Assembly: GCF_016584085.1 (NCBI RefSeq)
Contig: NZ_NRSJ01000023.1
Location: 1 to 64,000, forward strand
Length of the DNA stretch: 64,000 nucleotides
Direction of reading: 5' to 3'
Source of the DNA: Halochromatium glycolicum
GTDB lineage: Bacteria; Pseudomonadota; Gammaproteobacteria; Chromatiales; Chromatiaceae
Under the pieces are notes generated by a model that worked only from the letters and a program-made list of their open reading frames with translations, did no database searches and was not told the DNA's origin. Numbering within the stretch: position 1 is the first letter of the stretch; every line of letters starts with the position of its first letter. A program made the position numbers and the translations under genes. Below are positions 23,625 through 31,994 of this stretch, piece by piece.

Positions 23625-24683
23625 CTACCGGCCCGGCGGCTCGAGCCCGAAGCAGTCCAGATCCGAGGCGACGCTCAGCTCGCCCTCATAGACACCGCGA
23701 ATCCGCGCCAGACTGTCGTCCAGTGCCTGCTCCGAGCGGCGCATCAGATGGCTGAGCACCAGATGCTTGACCGCGGCGGCCTTGGCAATCTCGGCGATCT
23801 CCGAGGGCAGGGCATGCAGCCGTGCGGCGACCGCTCCCGCCTGCTCCGGCACGGCATGGCCCATGATCAACAGATCGGCATCGCGCGCAAAGTCGACGAA
23901 CCAGGGATCATCGCCATTCAGATCCCCGCTGAAGACGATGCGCTGATCGCCCAGATCGATGCGATAGGCCAGCGCCGGGACCGGGCCATGGCTGACGCCG
24001 ATGGCGCTGATCCGATACTCATCGGTCTCGAGCACGGGGATCGGCTCGCGGCTGTCGGCTTCCAGCATGCGCAGCTCCAGCCTGACCAGCCCATCGCTGC
24101 CATCGAGATAACCGGCGAGGTAGCCGAACGCCCCGGTCTGCGCAGCGAATAACCCCTGCAGATAGCCCTCGAGATCCGGGTAATCCCCGCCGCCGGTTGG
24201 GCCGGCAATCGGCAGCGCCCGGCTGCGACCGCTGAAATAGCCGCTCTTCAGCAACGCCGGCAGGTCGGTCGCATGGTCGGCGTGCAGATGCGTGAGCGCG
24301 ATCAGATCGAGATCGGCGAAGCGCGCCCCGCTGGCACCATAGCGCGCGAAAGAGCCGCCACCGAGGTCGACCAGCACCCGCGCCTTGCCCTCCAGCCACA
24401 GCAGATAGCCCGCGCTGGCGCGCTCCTGCTGGGCCTCCGGGCCGCCGGAGCCGAGCACCTGCACCGCAACCGGCGCCTTGCAGGTGCTGGCCGCGGTGCC
24501 GTTACCAGCGCCAAGACCGGCCAGGATCAACAACAGTGTCGCGAGCCGCCATCGTCTTGATGGTTGGGCCGCGGCATCGCCGCGCAGGCTGGTCCATAAC
24601 GAAGCGAGCCGGTGGCAGCGCAGCGCGAAGGTGCCGCGGAAGCGGCTGCGAAACGAAACGGCACGATCGGGGGTCTCTTGCAT
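23625..24683 (-). CDS. MBL-fold metallo-hydrolase (RNase Z-like fold), probably exported
   Basis: A 352-residue protein. After a basic N-terminus, a hydrophobic segment (WRLATLLLILAGLGAG, about 50-65) suggests a signal anchor or a signal peptide with a misplaced start. The metallo-beta-lactamase core follows: VLGSGGP, VDLGGGSFARY, the zinc motif THLHADH, then FSGDLNGDD, MGHA and LSHLM, the ordered metal ligands of the RNase Z/phosphodiesterase branch. The substrate is unknown; exported members include arylsulfatase- and phosphodiesterase-like enzymes. The start is uncertain: ATG 24683 is chosen, with ATG 24713 also possible. It is divergent from the truncated yceI gene. Confidence 0.85.
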   Translation of the reverse strand: MQETPDRAVSFRSRFRGTFALRCHRLASLWTSLRGDAAAQPSRRWRLATLLLILAGLGAGNGTAASTCKAPVAVQVLGSGGPEAQQERASAGYLLWLEGKARVLVDLGGGSFARYGASGARFADLDLIALTHLHADHATDLPALLKSGYFSGRSRALPIAGPTGGGDYPDLEGYLQGLFAAQTGAFGYLAGYLDGSDGLVRLELRMLEADSREPIPVLETDEYRISAIGVSHGPVPALAYRIDLGDQRIVFSGDLNGDDPWFVDFARDADLLIMGHAVPEQAGAVAARLHALPSEIAEIAKAAAVKHLVLSHLMRRSEQALDDSLARIRGVYEGELSVASDLDCFGLEPPGR

Positions 24684-24809
24684 GGTGATGGCGTCGTGTT
24701 GGGGTGGAGGCATGACGGCCGAGATGGCCGCGAGGGTTCGCTGCAGATCACTCGTCAGGACCGCCTCCGTGGCAGCCTTCTTTCGCCATCCACCTCGCCG
24801 GCTGTCCGT

Positions 24810-24842
24810 GAGAGCCCATTGAGAGCCCATTGAGAGCCCATT
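24810..24842. repeat. Three tandem 11-base repeats at the yceI truncation point
   Basis: Three exact copies of GAGAGCCCATT end at 24842, where the homology of the neighbouring YceI gene begins. Tandem repetition precisely at a truncation point suggests slippage or repeat-mediated deletion removed the gene's 5' part. Confidence 0.85.
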
Positions 24843-25326
24843 GGCCGAAGCCATGCTACGCAATCGCCACGACACCTATGGCTGGCTCTACGGGCGCTTC
24901 AACGACTTCGGCGGCGCCTTCAGCTATGACCCGGAGGACCCCGACAACGCCAGTATCGAGGTCGAGATCGAGACCGCAAGCATCGACTCCAATCACGCCG
25001 AGCGTAACAAGCACCTGCGTGGAGACGACTTCCTGGATGTCGAGCGCTATCCGCAGGCGACCTTCAAGAGCACCGCCGTCGAGCTCGACGAGGACGGCAC
25101 TGGCACCGTCACGGGCGACTTCAGCCTCCATGGTGTCACCAAGCCGGTGACTCTCGAGGTGGAGCAGATCGGTGCTGGACCCGACCCTTGGGGTGGCTTC
25201 CGCCGCGGCTTTCAGGGTTCGACCCGCTTTGCGCTAAAGGATTTCGGCATCGACTATGACCTGGGGCCCGCCTCGCAGGTGGTCGAGATCATTCTGTCGA
25301 TCGAAGGGGTGCGCCAGGACGGCTAG
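24841..25326 (+). pseudogene. YceI-like lipid-binding protein, 5' truncated
   Basis: The remaining 161 codons encode most of a YceI beta-barrel: YGWLYGRFNDFGGAFSYD, IETASIDSNHAERNKHLRGD, GDFSLHGVTKPVTLEV and FGIDYDLGPASQVVEI are family hallmarks. Normal members are about 185-195 residues with a signal peptide and an opening AxYxIDxxHS strand. Both are absent here, and only TTG or a later ATG is available as a start. Without export and the first strand it is probably non-functional, although the rest of the frame is intact, implying recent truncation. It could still be expressed as a cytoplasmic protein. Confidence 0.75.
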
Positions 25327-25387
25327 TGACGGAGTGACGACGCCGCTGAGACCGGTGAAGGCTAGGCCCCGGTCTTGCCATAGAAGA

Positions 25388-26182
25388 TCACATCGAGGCT
25401 GCGCGGGCCTGGAGCTGGCCGAGGAAGGTGCGCAGCTCTCGTTCAAGGCCGGCCTTCATCAACGCCGGGCCGAGCAGGGGAAACAGCTGAAATCCGGGCT
25501 CCAGCTGAGCGCGATAGTCGACCCGAACCGAATCCTCTTGCGGTGTCAGGAGCCACTCGGTGCGTCCTGCGGCGAAATCACTCTGTTCGGGAATGATGAC
25601 CGCGACGAGGCGTCTCGGGCTCGCGCGCACCTCTTCGACCCGCCGCAGTGTCTGACAATAGATCAGGACACAGGCGCGAATGCGCGTTCTGACCCGCGCC
25701 TGCGTCGGCGTCGGCGCAGCCACGACCTCGCTCTCAAGGATCGATGGGCTGAGCCTCGGGAGTTGCTCATAATCGGTGAGCAGCGCATGGACGACCGCCA
25801 ATGGCGCGTCGACCAGAAAGCTGGCTCGGATACGGTATTGCTGATCCGACTCGCTGATCTGCAGCATCAGGACCTCGGCCGTGCGCGCCCCGAGGGCATC
25901 GGCGAGTCGCATCGGCTCACCGAATGCGCTCGGCAGGCTGAAGTCGGGCGCCTGCTCGCCGACCGCGAGGTCCTCAGCGGCCCGTTGCATGACAGTGCGA
26001 GCCTCGGCATCCAGTGTTGGCCCGCCCGTCTTGGCACGCTGCGCCCGAGATGCCTGCAATGCCTGCTGATGGCTCCGCAGCGGTGTATTGGTCGCAGTCT
26101 CTGCTTGCGCTGTGTGTGCTGTCGACGACAAGAGCAGCGAGTAGGACAGCACTGTGATCAAAGGGAGCGATCGCTTTCGCAT
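25388..26182 (-). CDS. Secreted SRPBCC-fold protein with a redoxin-like stretch
   Basis: A 264-residue protein with a signal peptide (RKRSLPLITVLSYSLLLSS...AQAE). Residues 105-260 form an SRPBCC/START-like cyclase fold (FLVDAPLAVVHALLTDYEQLPRLSPSI, then RVDYRAQLEPGFQLFPLLG). Before it, residues 70-95 read AVGEQAPDFSLPSAFGEPMRL, which looks like the opening strand of a TlpA/AhpC redoxin domain but is not followed by a CxxC. A complete TlpA-like gene lies immediately upstream at 26237-26797 on the same strand, 54 bases away. The ligand is unknown. Whether the redoxin-like stretch is real homology or chance cannot be settled by eye. Confidence 0.75.
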   Translation of the reverse strand: MRKRSLPLITVLSYSLLLSSTAHTAQAETATNTPLRSHQQALQASRAQRAKTGGPTLDAEARTVMQRAAEDLAVGEQAPDFSLPSAFGEPMRLADALGARTAEVLMLQISESDQQYRIRASFLVDAPLAVVHALLTDYEQLPRLSPSILESEVVAAPTPTQARVRTRIRACVLIYCQTLRRVEEVRASPRRLVAVIIPEQSDFAAGRTEWLLTPQEDSVRVDYRAQLEPGFQLFPLLGPALMKAGLERELRTFLGQLQARAASM

Positions 26183-26236
26183 CTTGGCCTCTGGTTATCG
26201 GGTGGCAGCAACCAAACGCGTGGTCGCGTCACCTCG

Positions 26237-26797
26237 CTAATCCGCGACCAATGCCAGCACCTGGTCACGCAGTGGTGGCTGATCCCAGTGCGCCTCGCCG
26301 ATCATCCGCAGCGCGATCCGGCCCTGCGGATCGATCACATCGGTTACCGGCAGCACCGGCACCGACCAGGCCGATGCGGCGTGCATCTGCGGGTCCGGCA
26401 GCAACGGAAAGCCGACCGCGACCGTTTCGGCGAAGGCGGCCACCGTCTCCGGGCTGTCGCCTGCGGCCACGCCCCAGACGGCGACCTCGGGATGCTGGCG
26501 CGCCAGGGCATCCAGGGCCGGCATTTCGGCCTTGCAGGCGCGGCAATAGACGGACCAAAAGTTGACCACCACGACGCGGCCCTGCTGGGCACCGAGATCA
26601 TAGGTTTTCCCGTCGAGCGCGGTGAGCCGGAGTGCCGGGGCGCTCGGCCTTGGCTGCAGCCGCTGCAATCCGCTGCTGGCGGCGGCTGCAGGTGCTGTCG
26701 CGGCCAAGAATGGCAACGCCGCGAGGCACGCAAGCAGCCGGCGGCGGTTCAGCGCCCGAGATGGGACGGACTCGAACGCGTCGGTTGGAGATAACAT
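26237..26797 (-). CDS. TlpA-family periplasmic thiol-disulfide reductase
   Basis: A 186-residue protein. The N-terminus RALNRRRLLACLAALPFLAA is an export signal with an early Cys that might be a lipidation site, although the spacing is not canonical. The thioredoxin fold follows: LDGKTYDLGAQQGRVVVVNFW, active site VYCRACKAEMPAL, a cis-Pro region at VPVLPVTDVIDPQGRI. The known role of TlpA/ResA proteins is reduction of periplasmic disulfides, often for cytochrome c maturation; the partner here is unknown. Start ATG 26797 is preceded by GAGGA at good spacing, which decides against the longer frame. It is in line with the SRPBCC gene downstream and the secreted protein gene upstream. Confidence 0.88.
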   Translation of the reverse strand: MLSPTDAFESVPSRALNRRRLLACLAALPFLAATAPAAAASSGLQRLQPRPSAPALRLTALDGKTYDLGAQQGRVVVVNFWSVYCRACKAEMPALDALARQHPEVAVWGVAAGDSPETVAAFAETVAVGFPLLPDPQMHAASAWSVPVLPVTDVIDPQGRIALRMIGEAHWDQPPLRDQVLALVAD

Positions 26798-26917
26798 CGG
26801 GGAATCCTCGCAGCGAGTAGCGGCTGACCAATCGGGCGCTTCACGCACGCCTGCAGCGTGTGCCTGGAATCCGACAGCCCGGCCAGTCACGCTGGCCGGG
26901 TCTTGGCGTGCCACCGG

Positions 26918-27358
26918 TTATTGCACCTCGCCGCTGAACTGGAACCAGCCCTCGCCGTAGACATAGTCATGCATGTCCTCATGCGCCTGCTGGCTCCAGA
27001 CCGTCTCGAAGCCATCAGCCGTCTTCACCATGAACTCGTCGACGACCATCGTGTTGTGCGTGCTGTCGACGGTGCCGGTCGCGCGCGCCTCTTCGAGCAC
27101 ATGCCGAACCTTGACGTCACGCGGTACGTTGGCGAGGAAGAAGTACTCGCCATCGGGCTGCTGCAGCACAAAGGCCGGCTCGAAGGCGAGATGCGGGTCG
27201 AGCTTGTCGGCCGGGCAGGTATGGCCGCCGTGGGCGCAGCCGTGGCCGTTGATCTTGCCGGTGACCGTTTCCGCCAGGGCGGTGCCGCTAGCGAGAGCGC
27301 CGACGAGCCCGAGCAGCGGCAGGACGGTGCGAAGCGGATGGGTGATTGCGGTCTTCAT
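26918..27358 (-). CDS. Secreted protein of unknown function (paralogue 1)
   Basis: A 146-residue protein with a clear signal peptide (LRTVLPLLGLVGALASGTALAE). The mature part begins ETVTGKINGHGCAHGGHTCP and continues LDPHLAFEPAFVLQQPDGEYFFLANVPRDVKVRHV. It shares this block with the protein at 27863-28327, which keeps both Cys (C...CP), the LDxHLxFE motif, FVLQQxDGEYxFLxNVPRDxKVRHV, GTV and VWS. The two Cys with nearby His could bind metal or form a disulfide; this is inference. I recognise no named family. It is encoded just upstream of the TlpA-like gene, which might act on its cysteines. Confidence 0.8.
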   Translation of the reverse strand: MKTAITHPLRTVLPLLGLVGALASGTALAETVTGKINGHGCAHGGHTCPADKLDPHLAFEPAFVLQQPDGEYFFLANVPRDVKVRHVLEEARATGTVDSTHNTMVVDEFMVKTADGFETVWSQQAHEDMHDYVYGEGWFQFSGEVQ

Positions 27359-27600
27359 GAGCGATCTCCTGATTGGACGGTCTTACCGAGTGAAATGGCT
27401 TGATCAGGGCGGGGTGGCAGGGCGACCATGGCGCTCGCCTCCCGTCACTGGCTTAGACCGGTTGACCTGACCGCGTCTTTCAGGCCCATCCCTCTTGCGC
27501 CAGCTATGCAGCCGGTGGTGGTGGTTCGAAGGGCGAAAGCGGCCGACTGAGTGCGCGCGTGCGGCTATGCGGTTCAGACGCTCATGGATCAAGCGCTAGG

Positions 27601-27845
27601 GAGCGGGGTGGGAATCGGGCCTGGTCCAGGTCCAGGTCGTAATAAGCCAAGCCCCGGTTGATGCCCGCATAGAGGTCCTGGGTATCCGCCTCATACCTCA
27701 TAATCGAGGCCGCCAGCCTTGAGCAGACACACCTAGTGGCTCAACGCCGCGAGCCGCCTGGCCAAGGTGATGCCCGCTGCACCTGCGCCGGCGATACAGA
27801 CCTCGGCATCCAGGTCGTGCAGGCTAGGCGGCCATTTTGATGGGG
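27601..27845 (-). pseudogene. FAD-dependent (GMC-like) oxidoreductase, N-terminal remnant
   Basis: Read on the minus strand, the DNA encodes DAEVCIAGAGAAGITLARRL, the dinucleotide-binding start of a GMC or similar flavoprotein, then an in-frame TAG, then VCLLKAGGLDYE. A frame change leads into DTQDLYAGINRGLAYYDLD, matching the DLYxGxxxGxxYYDL region expected next. The rest of the enzyme (over 400 residues) is missing. It sits between two paralogous secreted-protein genes. The remaining bases 27359-27600 show no gene. Confidence 0.75.
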
Positions 27846-27862
27846 CCTCTTAGGCGCCGACG

Positions 27863-28327
27863 TTAACGCAGCTCGCCGAGCTGTTCGCTTGTTGTCGAAC
27901 CGTCTTTCCAACCACTGCTGAAGATCTGGTCGAACGCCTTTAGCTGTGCAGCAGGGCTCCAGACCTCTCGATACCCATCAGCCCCATCGACGAGCAGCGA
28001 CTCCACTGAAATCGAGCGGTAAAGCTCGATAACGGTGCCAACGACCTTGACCTTCTTCCGGACGTGGCGAACCTTGGTGTCACGCGGGACATTGGACAGA
28101 AAGTAGTACTCGCCATCGGCTTGCTGCAGGACGAAGTCCTGCTCGAAGGAAAGATGCGCATCGAGATTCTCGACGGGACAGAATTGGCCGTCTTCGGCGC
28201 AGCGCAAGCCGTTGAGGCGGCCTGTGAACGTCTCGCCGCTCACGAACCCCGTGTTCAGCATCGCTAGCATGCCGAGGATTGCAACGACGGTGGTGCGTTG
28301 ACCCGAATGGAGTTGGCTTCGCTGCAT
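27863..28327 (-). CDS. Secreted protein of unknown function (paralogue 2)
   Basis: A 154-residue protein with a signal peptide (TTVVAILGMLAMLNTGFVSG). Its mature part, GETFTGRLNGLRCAEDGQFCP...LDAHLSFEQDFVLQQADGEYYFL, aligns along its length with the product of 26918-27358. The conserved core is TGxxNGxxCA, CP, LDxHLxFE, FVLQQxDGEY and VPRDxKVRHV. The paralogue's His-rich HGGH between the Cys residues is replaced by EDGQ here, so a metal site, if any, would differ. The function is unknown. The pair was probably adjacent before the dead oxidoreductase fragment arose between them. Confidence 0.78.
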   Translation of the reverse strand: MQRSQLHSGQRTTVVAILGMLAMLNTGFVSGETFTGRLNGLRCAEDGQFCPVENLDAHLSFEQDFVLQQADGEYYFLSNVPRDTKVRHVRKKVKVVGTVIELYRSISVESLLVDGADGYREVWSPAAQLKAFDQIFSSGWKDGSTTSEQLGELR

Positions 28328-28674
28328 GGCGTTTTGCTCCCGAGAAGTTCCGCTTAGAGGATGGGTCGTTCACGAGCAGGAAACGGGGCGCGAATTCGAG
28401 CGCGCTTGGATACCACATGGACCTGCTGGGGAACTGAAATATTTCGTCCTGATCAGCGAAGCCCGTGGCCAAATGCGCGGAAACGGTCGTTATCTTCTCG
28501 GCCATTGTTACATTGCGGATGGTCGATGTCTTTCACCCGGGTTGCTCAACCTGACAACCCGGTGAGTCGCCTCGACGCTGAGCAGACGCAAGCTGCTAGT
28601 TCCGATGGAACGGCCCCGCGGGCGGTCATGCCAGCCTGCCCAATCGATCCCACGCCGATGAGCTATCGCGCCTC
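28328..28674. other. Intergenic stretch with one strong hairpin
   Basis: No gene is visible here. Bases 28537-28562 form an 8-base perfect stem (CCGGGTTG / CAACCCGG) without a following T-run, so it is a weak terminator candidate at best. The base composition is more mixed than in surrounding genes. Confidence 0.5.
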
Positions 28675-28992
28675 TTGGTCGGATGGTCTGGGCGCGCGTT
28701 GCCAGAGTGGATGCGGCCTGACCAGTCCGGGGTCATCGTGCTGTTCGCCAAACGTCGCTGGCAGGGCCGGCCGGTCGATGTCGCGGTCCCGGTCGGGCGC
28801 AGCATCCCCCCGCGCGCCCTGGCTTGGCTCAAGGCCTTCGCCGAGCGCCAACAGCGCCCGCTGCTCTATACCGCGCAAACCTTGAGCGAGGACGGTGGCT
28901 ACGCCGCGCAGCAGCAGGTCTTCGTCCATGGTCCGCCGGCCTTCCGTGAGCAGGTCGCGGCTTGGCAACGCAGCGGCCAGCCCCTCTGGTGA
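28675..28992 (+). CDS. Hypothetical protein, possibly a 5'-truncated gene
   Basis: A 105-codon frame with strong GC bias in third positions, suggesting real coding sequence. It has no good start: TTG 28675 is the first candidate, and the frame is open upstream to a stop at 28597 without an ATG or Shine-Dalgarno sequence. The product includes DQSGVIVLFAKRRWQGRPVD and ends RSGQPLW. It has no recognised domain, signal or membrane helix. It lies next to other gene fragments, so a C-terminal remnant is likely. Confidence 0.45.
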   Translation: MVGWSGRALPEWMRPDQSGVIVLFAKRRWQGRPVDVAVPVGRSIPPRALAWLKAFAERQQRPLLYTAQTLSEDGGYAAQQQVFVHGPPAFREQVAAWQRSGQPLW

Positions 28993-29175
28993 GCGCGAAG
29001 GCTAGCCGAGGGGACGCAGGTCGATGCTCGGAGCTGTGCGGGCCAAGGATTGGGTGCCGAGCCAGCACCTATCACTGAGCACTGCAAGAAAACGCGTACC
29101 GCTCGGGTCTCAACGGGGCAAACGGATCAGATCCACTGATCACATCGACCCAACCCGAGCCCCGAGGACCACCCG

Positions 29176-29697
29176 ATGCCGGCCGATATCGATCTCACCA
29201 CCCGTGTCGAGCTCCCACGCGCCGAGCTGCCGCAGGCCGAGCCCAGCGTCCTGGTGATCTTCGGTGCCAGTGGCGACCTGACCCGACGCAAGCTGATCCC
29301 GGCGCTGTTTCATCTCGCCGGCGAGGGCTGCCTGGCGCCGGAGCTGCAGATCATCGGCATCAGCCGCGATCCGATCGACGACCGTGACTTCCGCGCCATG
29401 CTCAAAGACGCGACCGCCGCCTCCGCCGAGATCCCCCATCTCGACGAGGCCGCCTGGAACGCCTTTGCCGAGCGCCTGCACTATCTGCCCGGCGACTTCA
29501 CCGAGGCCGAGACCTACCGGCGGCTGAGCGAGACCCTGAGCCACCAACCCACGGCCAACCGGCTGTTCTATCTCGCTACACCGCCGTCGGTGGCGCCGAC
29601 GATCTTGCGGGAGCTGGCCGCAGCCGGCCTGAACCGCGAGCAAGACGGCTTCGCGCGGGTGATCCTCGAGAAGCCCTTAGACACCGCTCAAGCGGAT
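29176..29697 (+). pseudogene. zwf: Glucose-6-phosphate dehydrogenase, N-terminal fragment
   Basis: About 170 codons of a G6PD (full length about 490-510). It has FGASGDLTRRKLIPALFHLAGEG with the NADP-binding GASGDL motif, IIGISRDPIDD, RLFYLATPPSVAPTIL and VILEKPLD, the start of the EKPFG active-site strand. Homology stops at 29685 and the frame runs into the start region of an invertase gene. It begins MPADIDLTT behind a GAGGA ribosome-binding site. The same start and about 80 bases of leader recur at 35550-35620 in front of a second invertase remnant. The catalytic His region is lost, so it is inactive. Confidence 0.88.
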
Positions 29698-29710
29698 CAC
29701 AGGAGCACCG

Positions 29711-30154
29711 ATGAATCAAGAGGCCAGACAGCGCGCTTGGCGACTCTTCGAGGAATCCGTGGTCACCTATCGCGGCCAGCCGGTGGGCACCGTCGCCGCC
29801 CATGATCCCGAGACTGAGGCGCTCAACTACGACCAGGTCTTTACCCGCGACTTCGCCATCTCCGCCTTCGCCTTCCTACTCGACGGCCGCCCCGAGATCG
29901 TGCGCCACTTTCTGACCACCGCCGTGCGCCTGCAGAGCCACGAGCGACAGCTCGACTGCTTCAAGCCCGGCGAGGGGCTGATCCCGGCCAGCTTCAAGGT
30001 GACCGGGGACGGCGTCGACGAGCGGCTCACCGGCGACTTCGGCGAGGCGGCGATCGCCCGGGTGGCGCCGGTGGATTCCGGCTTCTGGTGGCTGTTGACC
30101 CTGCAGGGGGCGATGAACCGCTCGGTGGGTGGGTTCGCGCTCTGCTCTGACTAG
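29711..30154 (+). pseudogene. Alkaline/neutral invertase (GH100), 3' truncated, copy 1
   Basis: 147 codons of a glycoside hydrolase family 100 sucrose invertase (normally about 450-470 residues). It starts MNQEARQRAW with its own AGGAGCACCG ribosome-binding site inside the zwf remnant. It has NYDQVFTRDFAISAFAFLLDG, FKPGEGLIPASFK and the expected RVAPVDSGFWWLL, after which homology ends abruptly and a stop follows. It is nearly identical to the copy at 35594-36316 up to this point. The loss of the catalytic C-terminal two thirds makes it inactive. Confidence 0.88.
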
Positions 30155-30200
30155 ACCAAAGGCTCTTGAACAGGTCTGAGGAGGCCGCCGTCTTGCGCTA

Positions 30201-30458
30201 TCACGCGTCGGCGCTCTCGGTGCCCGCCGTCACCCAGGCGCGCGCCTGATCTGGACCCGGCACGCCACCGGAATGGACGACAACGCCATCGACGACCACC
30301 CCCGGCGTCGACATCACGCCATACCCCATAATCTGGGCGATGTCGGTGACCTTCTCCAGCTCGATCTCGACGCCGGCCTCCTGGGCCGCCTGTTGAATGA
30401 CCTTCGCGGTGATCTCGCAATTGCGGCAGCCGGAGCCAAGCACTTTGATCCGTTTCAT
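30201..30458 (-). CDS. Small thioredoxin-like redox protein (TM0996/MTH895 type)
   Basis: An 85-residue cytoplasmic protein with a glutaredoxin/thioredoxin-like fold. Opening IKVLGSGCRNCEITAKVIQQ carries the CxxC active site; VMSTPGVVVDGVVVHSGG has the cis-Pro. A GAGGTG ribosome-binding site precedes the ATG. It is encoded just downstream of a CSC-motif permease on the same strand. This pairing (permease plus small thioredoxin) is common in bacteria, and the redox protein is thought to service the permease or a thiol-bound substrate; the second point is inference. Confidence 0.9.
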   Translation of the reverse strand: MKRIKVLGSGCRNCEITAKVIQQAAQEAGVEIELEKVTDIAQIMGYGVMSTPGVVVDGVVVHSGGVPGPDQARAWVTAGTESADA

Positions 30459-30589
30459 GAATGCACCTCAGGTAGGGGTTGGCAGCAGGTCCCGTCGCCC
30501 GGCTGCATCGGCGGCAGGGGATATCGGCGGCTGAAGCCGCACACTGGGCAGCGGATGGTTGAGTCGAGCATTCATGCCCTTTGAACCCT

Positions 30590-31552
30590 TCAGGTAATGA
30601 GGTTGAAGCCCCAGCCGACCAAGATAAAGGAGACGCCGAGCACACCGGCAAAGAGCGCCAGCGCCTGCCAGCGGATGACCTTGCGCAGGATCAGCATCTC
30701 CGGCACTGAGAGTGCGGCGATGCTCATCATCAACGCCAGCACGGTGCCAACCGCGACACCTTTGCCGAGCATGGCCTCGGCGACCGGAATCACACCGGTG
30801 GCGTTGGAGTAGAGCGGAATGCCGACCAGCACGGCCGCGGGGACGGCGAGCCACTGGCCGTCGCCGAGATGCTCGACCACCCAGTCATCCGGCACAGAGC
30901 CGTGGAAGAGGGCGCCAACGCCGATGCCGATGAAGACCCACTTCCAGATCAGGCCCAGGATCTCACGGACCTCGGCCACCGCGAACTGGTGGCGCCTACG
31001 CAGGCTCGTGTCCGGACGTTGAGCGGCCATCTCGCCCATGTGGATCTTCCAGACATAGTCCTCGACCCAGCGCTCGGGCTTGAAGTGCTGCATGATGATG
31101 CCGCCGAACCAGGCCACGATCAGGCCGGCGCCGATATAGAGCGCGGCCAGCTTCCAGCCGAGGATGCCGATCAAGAGCACGGCGGCGACCTCGTTGATCA
31201 TCGGCGAGGCGATCAGGAACGAGAAGGTCACGCCGAGCGGGATGCCGGCCTCGACGAAGCCGATGAACAGTGGCACTGACGAGCAGGAGCAGAATGGCGT
31301 TACCGCGCCCAGGCCCACAGCTAGACCACGCGACTGCCAATCGGGCCGGCCGCGCACAAGCTCGCGCACCCGCTCGGGCGAGATCAGCGCGCGGAGCAGG
31401 CCCATGAGGTAGATGATGATGACCAAGAGCGCGAAGATCTTGGCGACATCCATGACGAAGAACTGCAGCGCGGCGCCCGTGGCCGAGTCCGGGCTCAGCC
31501 CGACTAGCGAATAGGCGATGAGATCGCCGAGCCAGGCGAAGGGGTCGGGCAT
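30590..31552 (-). CDS. Permease of the ArsP/YraQ (DUF318) family
   Basis: A 320-residue inner-membrane protein with about eight helices. Family signatures are TPFCSCSSVPLFIGFVEAGI and LVGIPLYSNATGVIPVAEA. The CSCSS motif in the first repeat is typical; ArsP members export trivalent organoarsenicals, while other members have unknown substrates. The start is ATG 31552 (MPDPFAW), with GGAG upstream, rather than the longer open frame to 31633. The small thioredoxin follows 131 bases downstream. With arsJ and a pstS remnant nearby an arsenic role is plausible, but the motif alone does not prove it. Confidence 0.88.
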   Translation of the reverse strand: MPDPFAWLGDLIAYSLVGLSPDSATGAALQFFVMDVAKIFALLVIIIYLMGLLRALISPERVRELVRGRPDWQSRGLAVGLGAVTPFCSCSSVPLFIGFVEAGIPLGVTFSFLIASPMINEVAAVLLIGILGWKLAALYIGAGLIVAWFGGIIMQHFKPERWVEDYVWKIHMGEMAAQRPDTSLRRRHQFAVAEVREILGLIWKWVFIGIGVGALFHGSVPDDWVVEHLGDGQWLAVPAAVLVGIPLYSNATGVIPVAEAMLGKGVAVGTVLALMMSIAALSVPEMLILRKVIRWQALALFAGVLGVSFILVGWGFNLIT

Positions 31553-31994
31553 GGGGAGGCTCCGGATATGGGTGTCGGGGCCGTCTTTGCTTGGCAGCGA
31601 TGCATTGTCTACTTCCCGGTGATTGCCAGACACTGGCTCTGAAATAGGGAAGCAGTTGCTGGATAGGTTCTGAGTAGGACCTTGGCGACGGCTAACTCTG
31701 ACAAGCCTAGAAGATATGGAATTTCATATAGTTGATCTTTCGCATGTCTTCAGGTTCTCGGTATACTCATCGCAGATCAGTTTTCGGCTTTTCGAGCCCG
31801 CTCCGGGTCGGGCAGCGGCAATCGGGGGACGCCGTGAATCCGTCCTTGGAGGCTTGACGACGGCCTCCATGCCGTCGACACCCCCGATTACCGCTCCCCG
31901 ACCCTCCGCTACGCCCTGCCGTCGACTGACGTGGTTTGGGTATACAAGCGGAGATGACCTCGGGAGTGCCCGTTGCGCGCAAGCCAGGAACGAT
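31553..31994. other. Intergenic region without a recognisable gene
   Basis: About 440 bases between the permease start and the Uma2-family stop. Bases 31700-31790 are unusually AT-rich (with ATATGGAATTTCATAT, an imperfect palindrome near 31712), which could hold the permease promoter and an operator. The remainder shows no convincing coding frame on either strand. Confidence 0.5.

Noticed and set aside
29176..29805. A complete 209-residue G6PD-like protein
   Set aside because: Homology ends at about residue 170; the remaining frame is out-of-frame invertase sequence.
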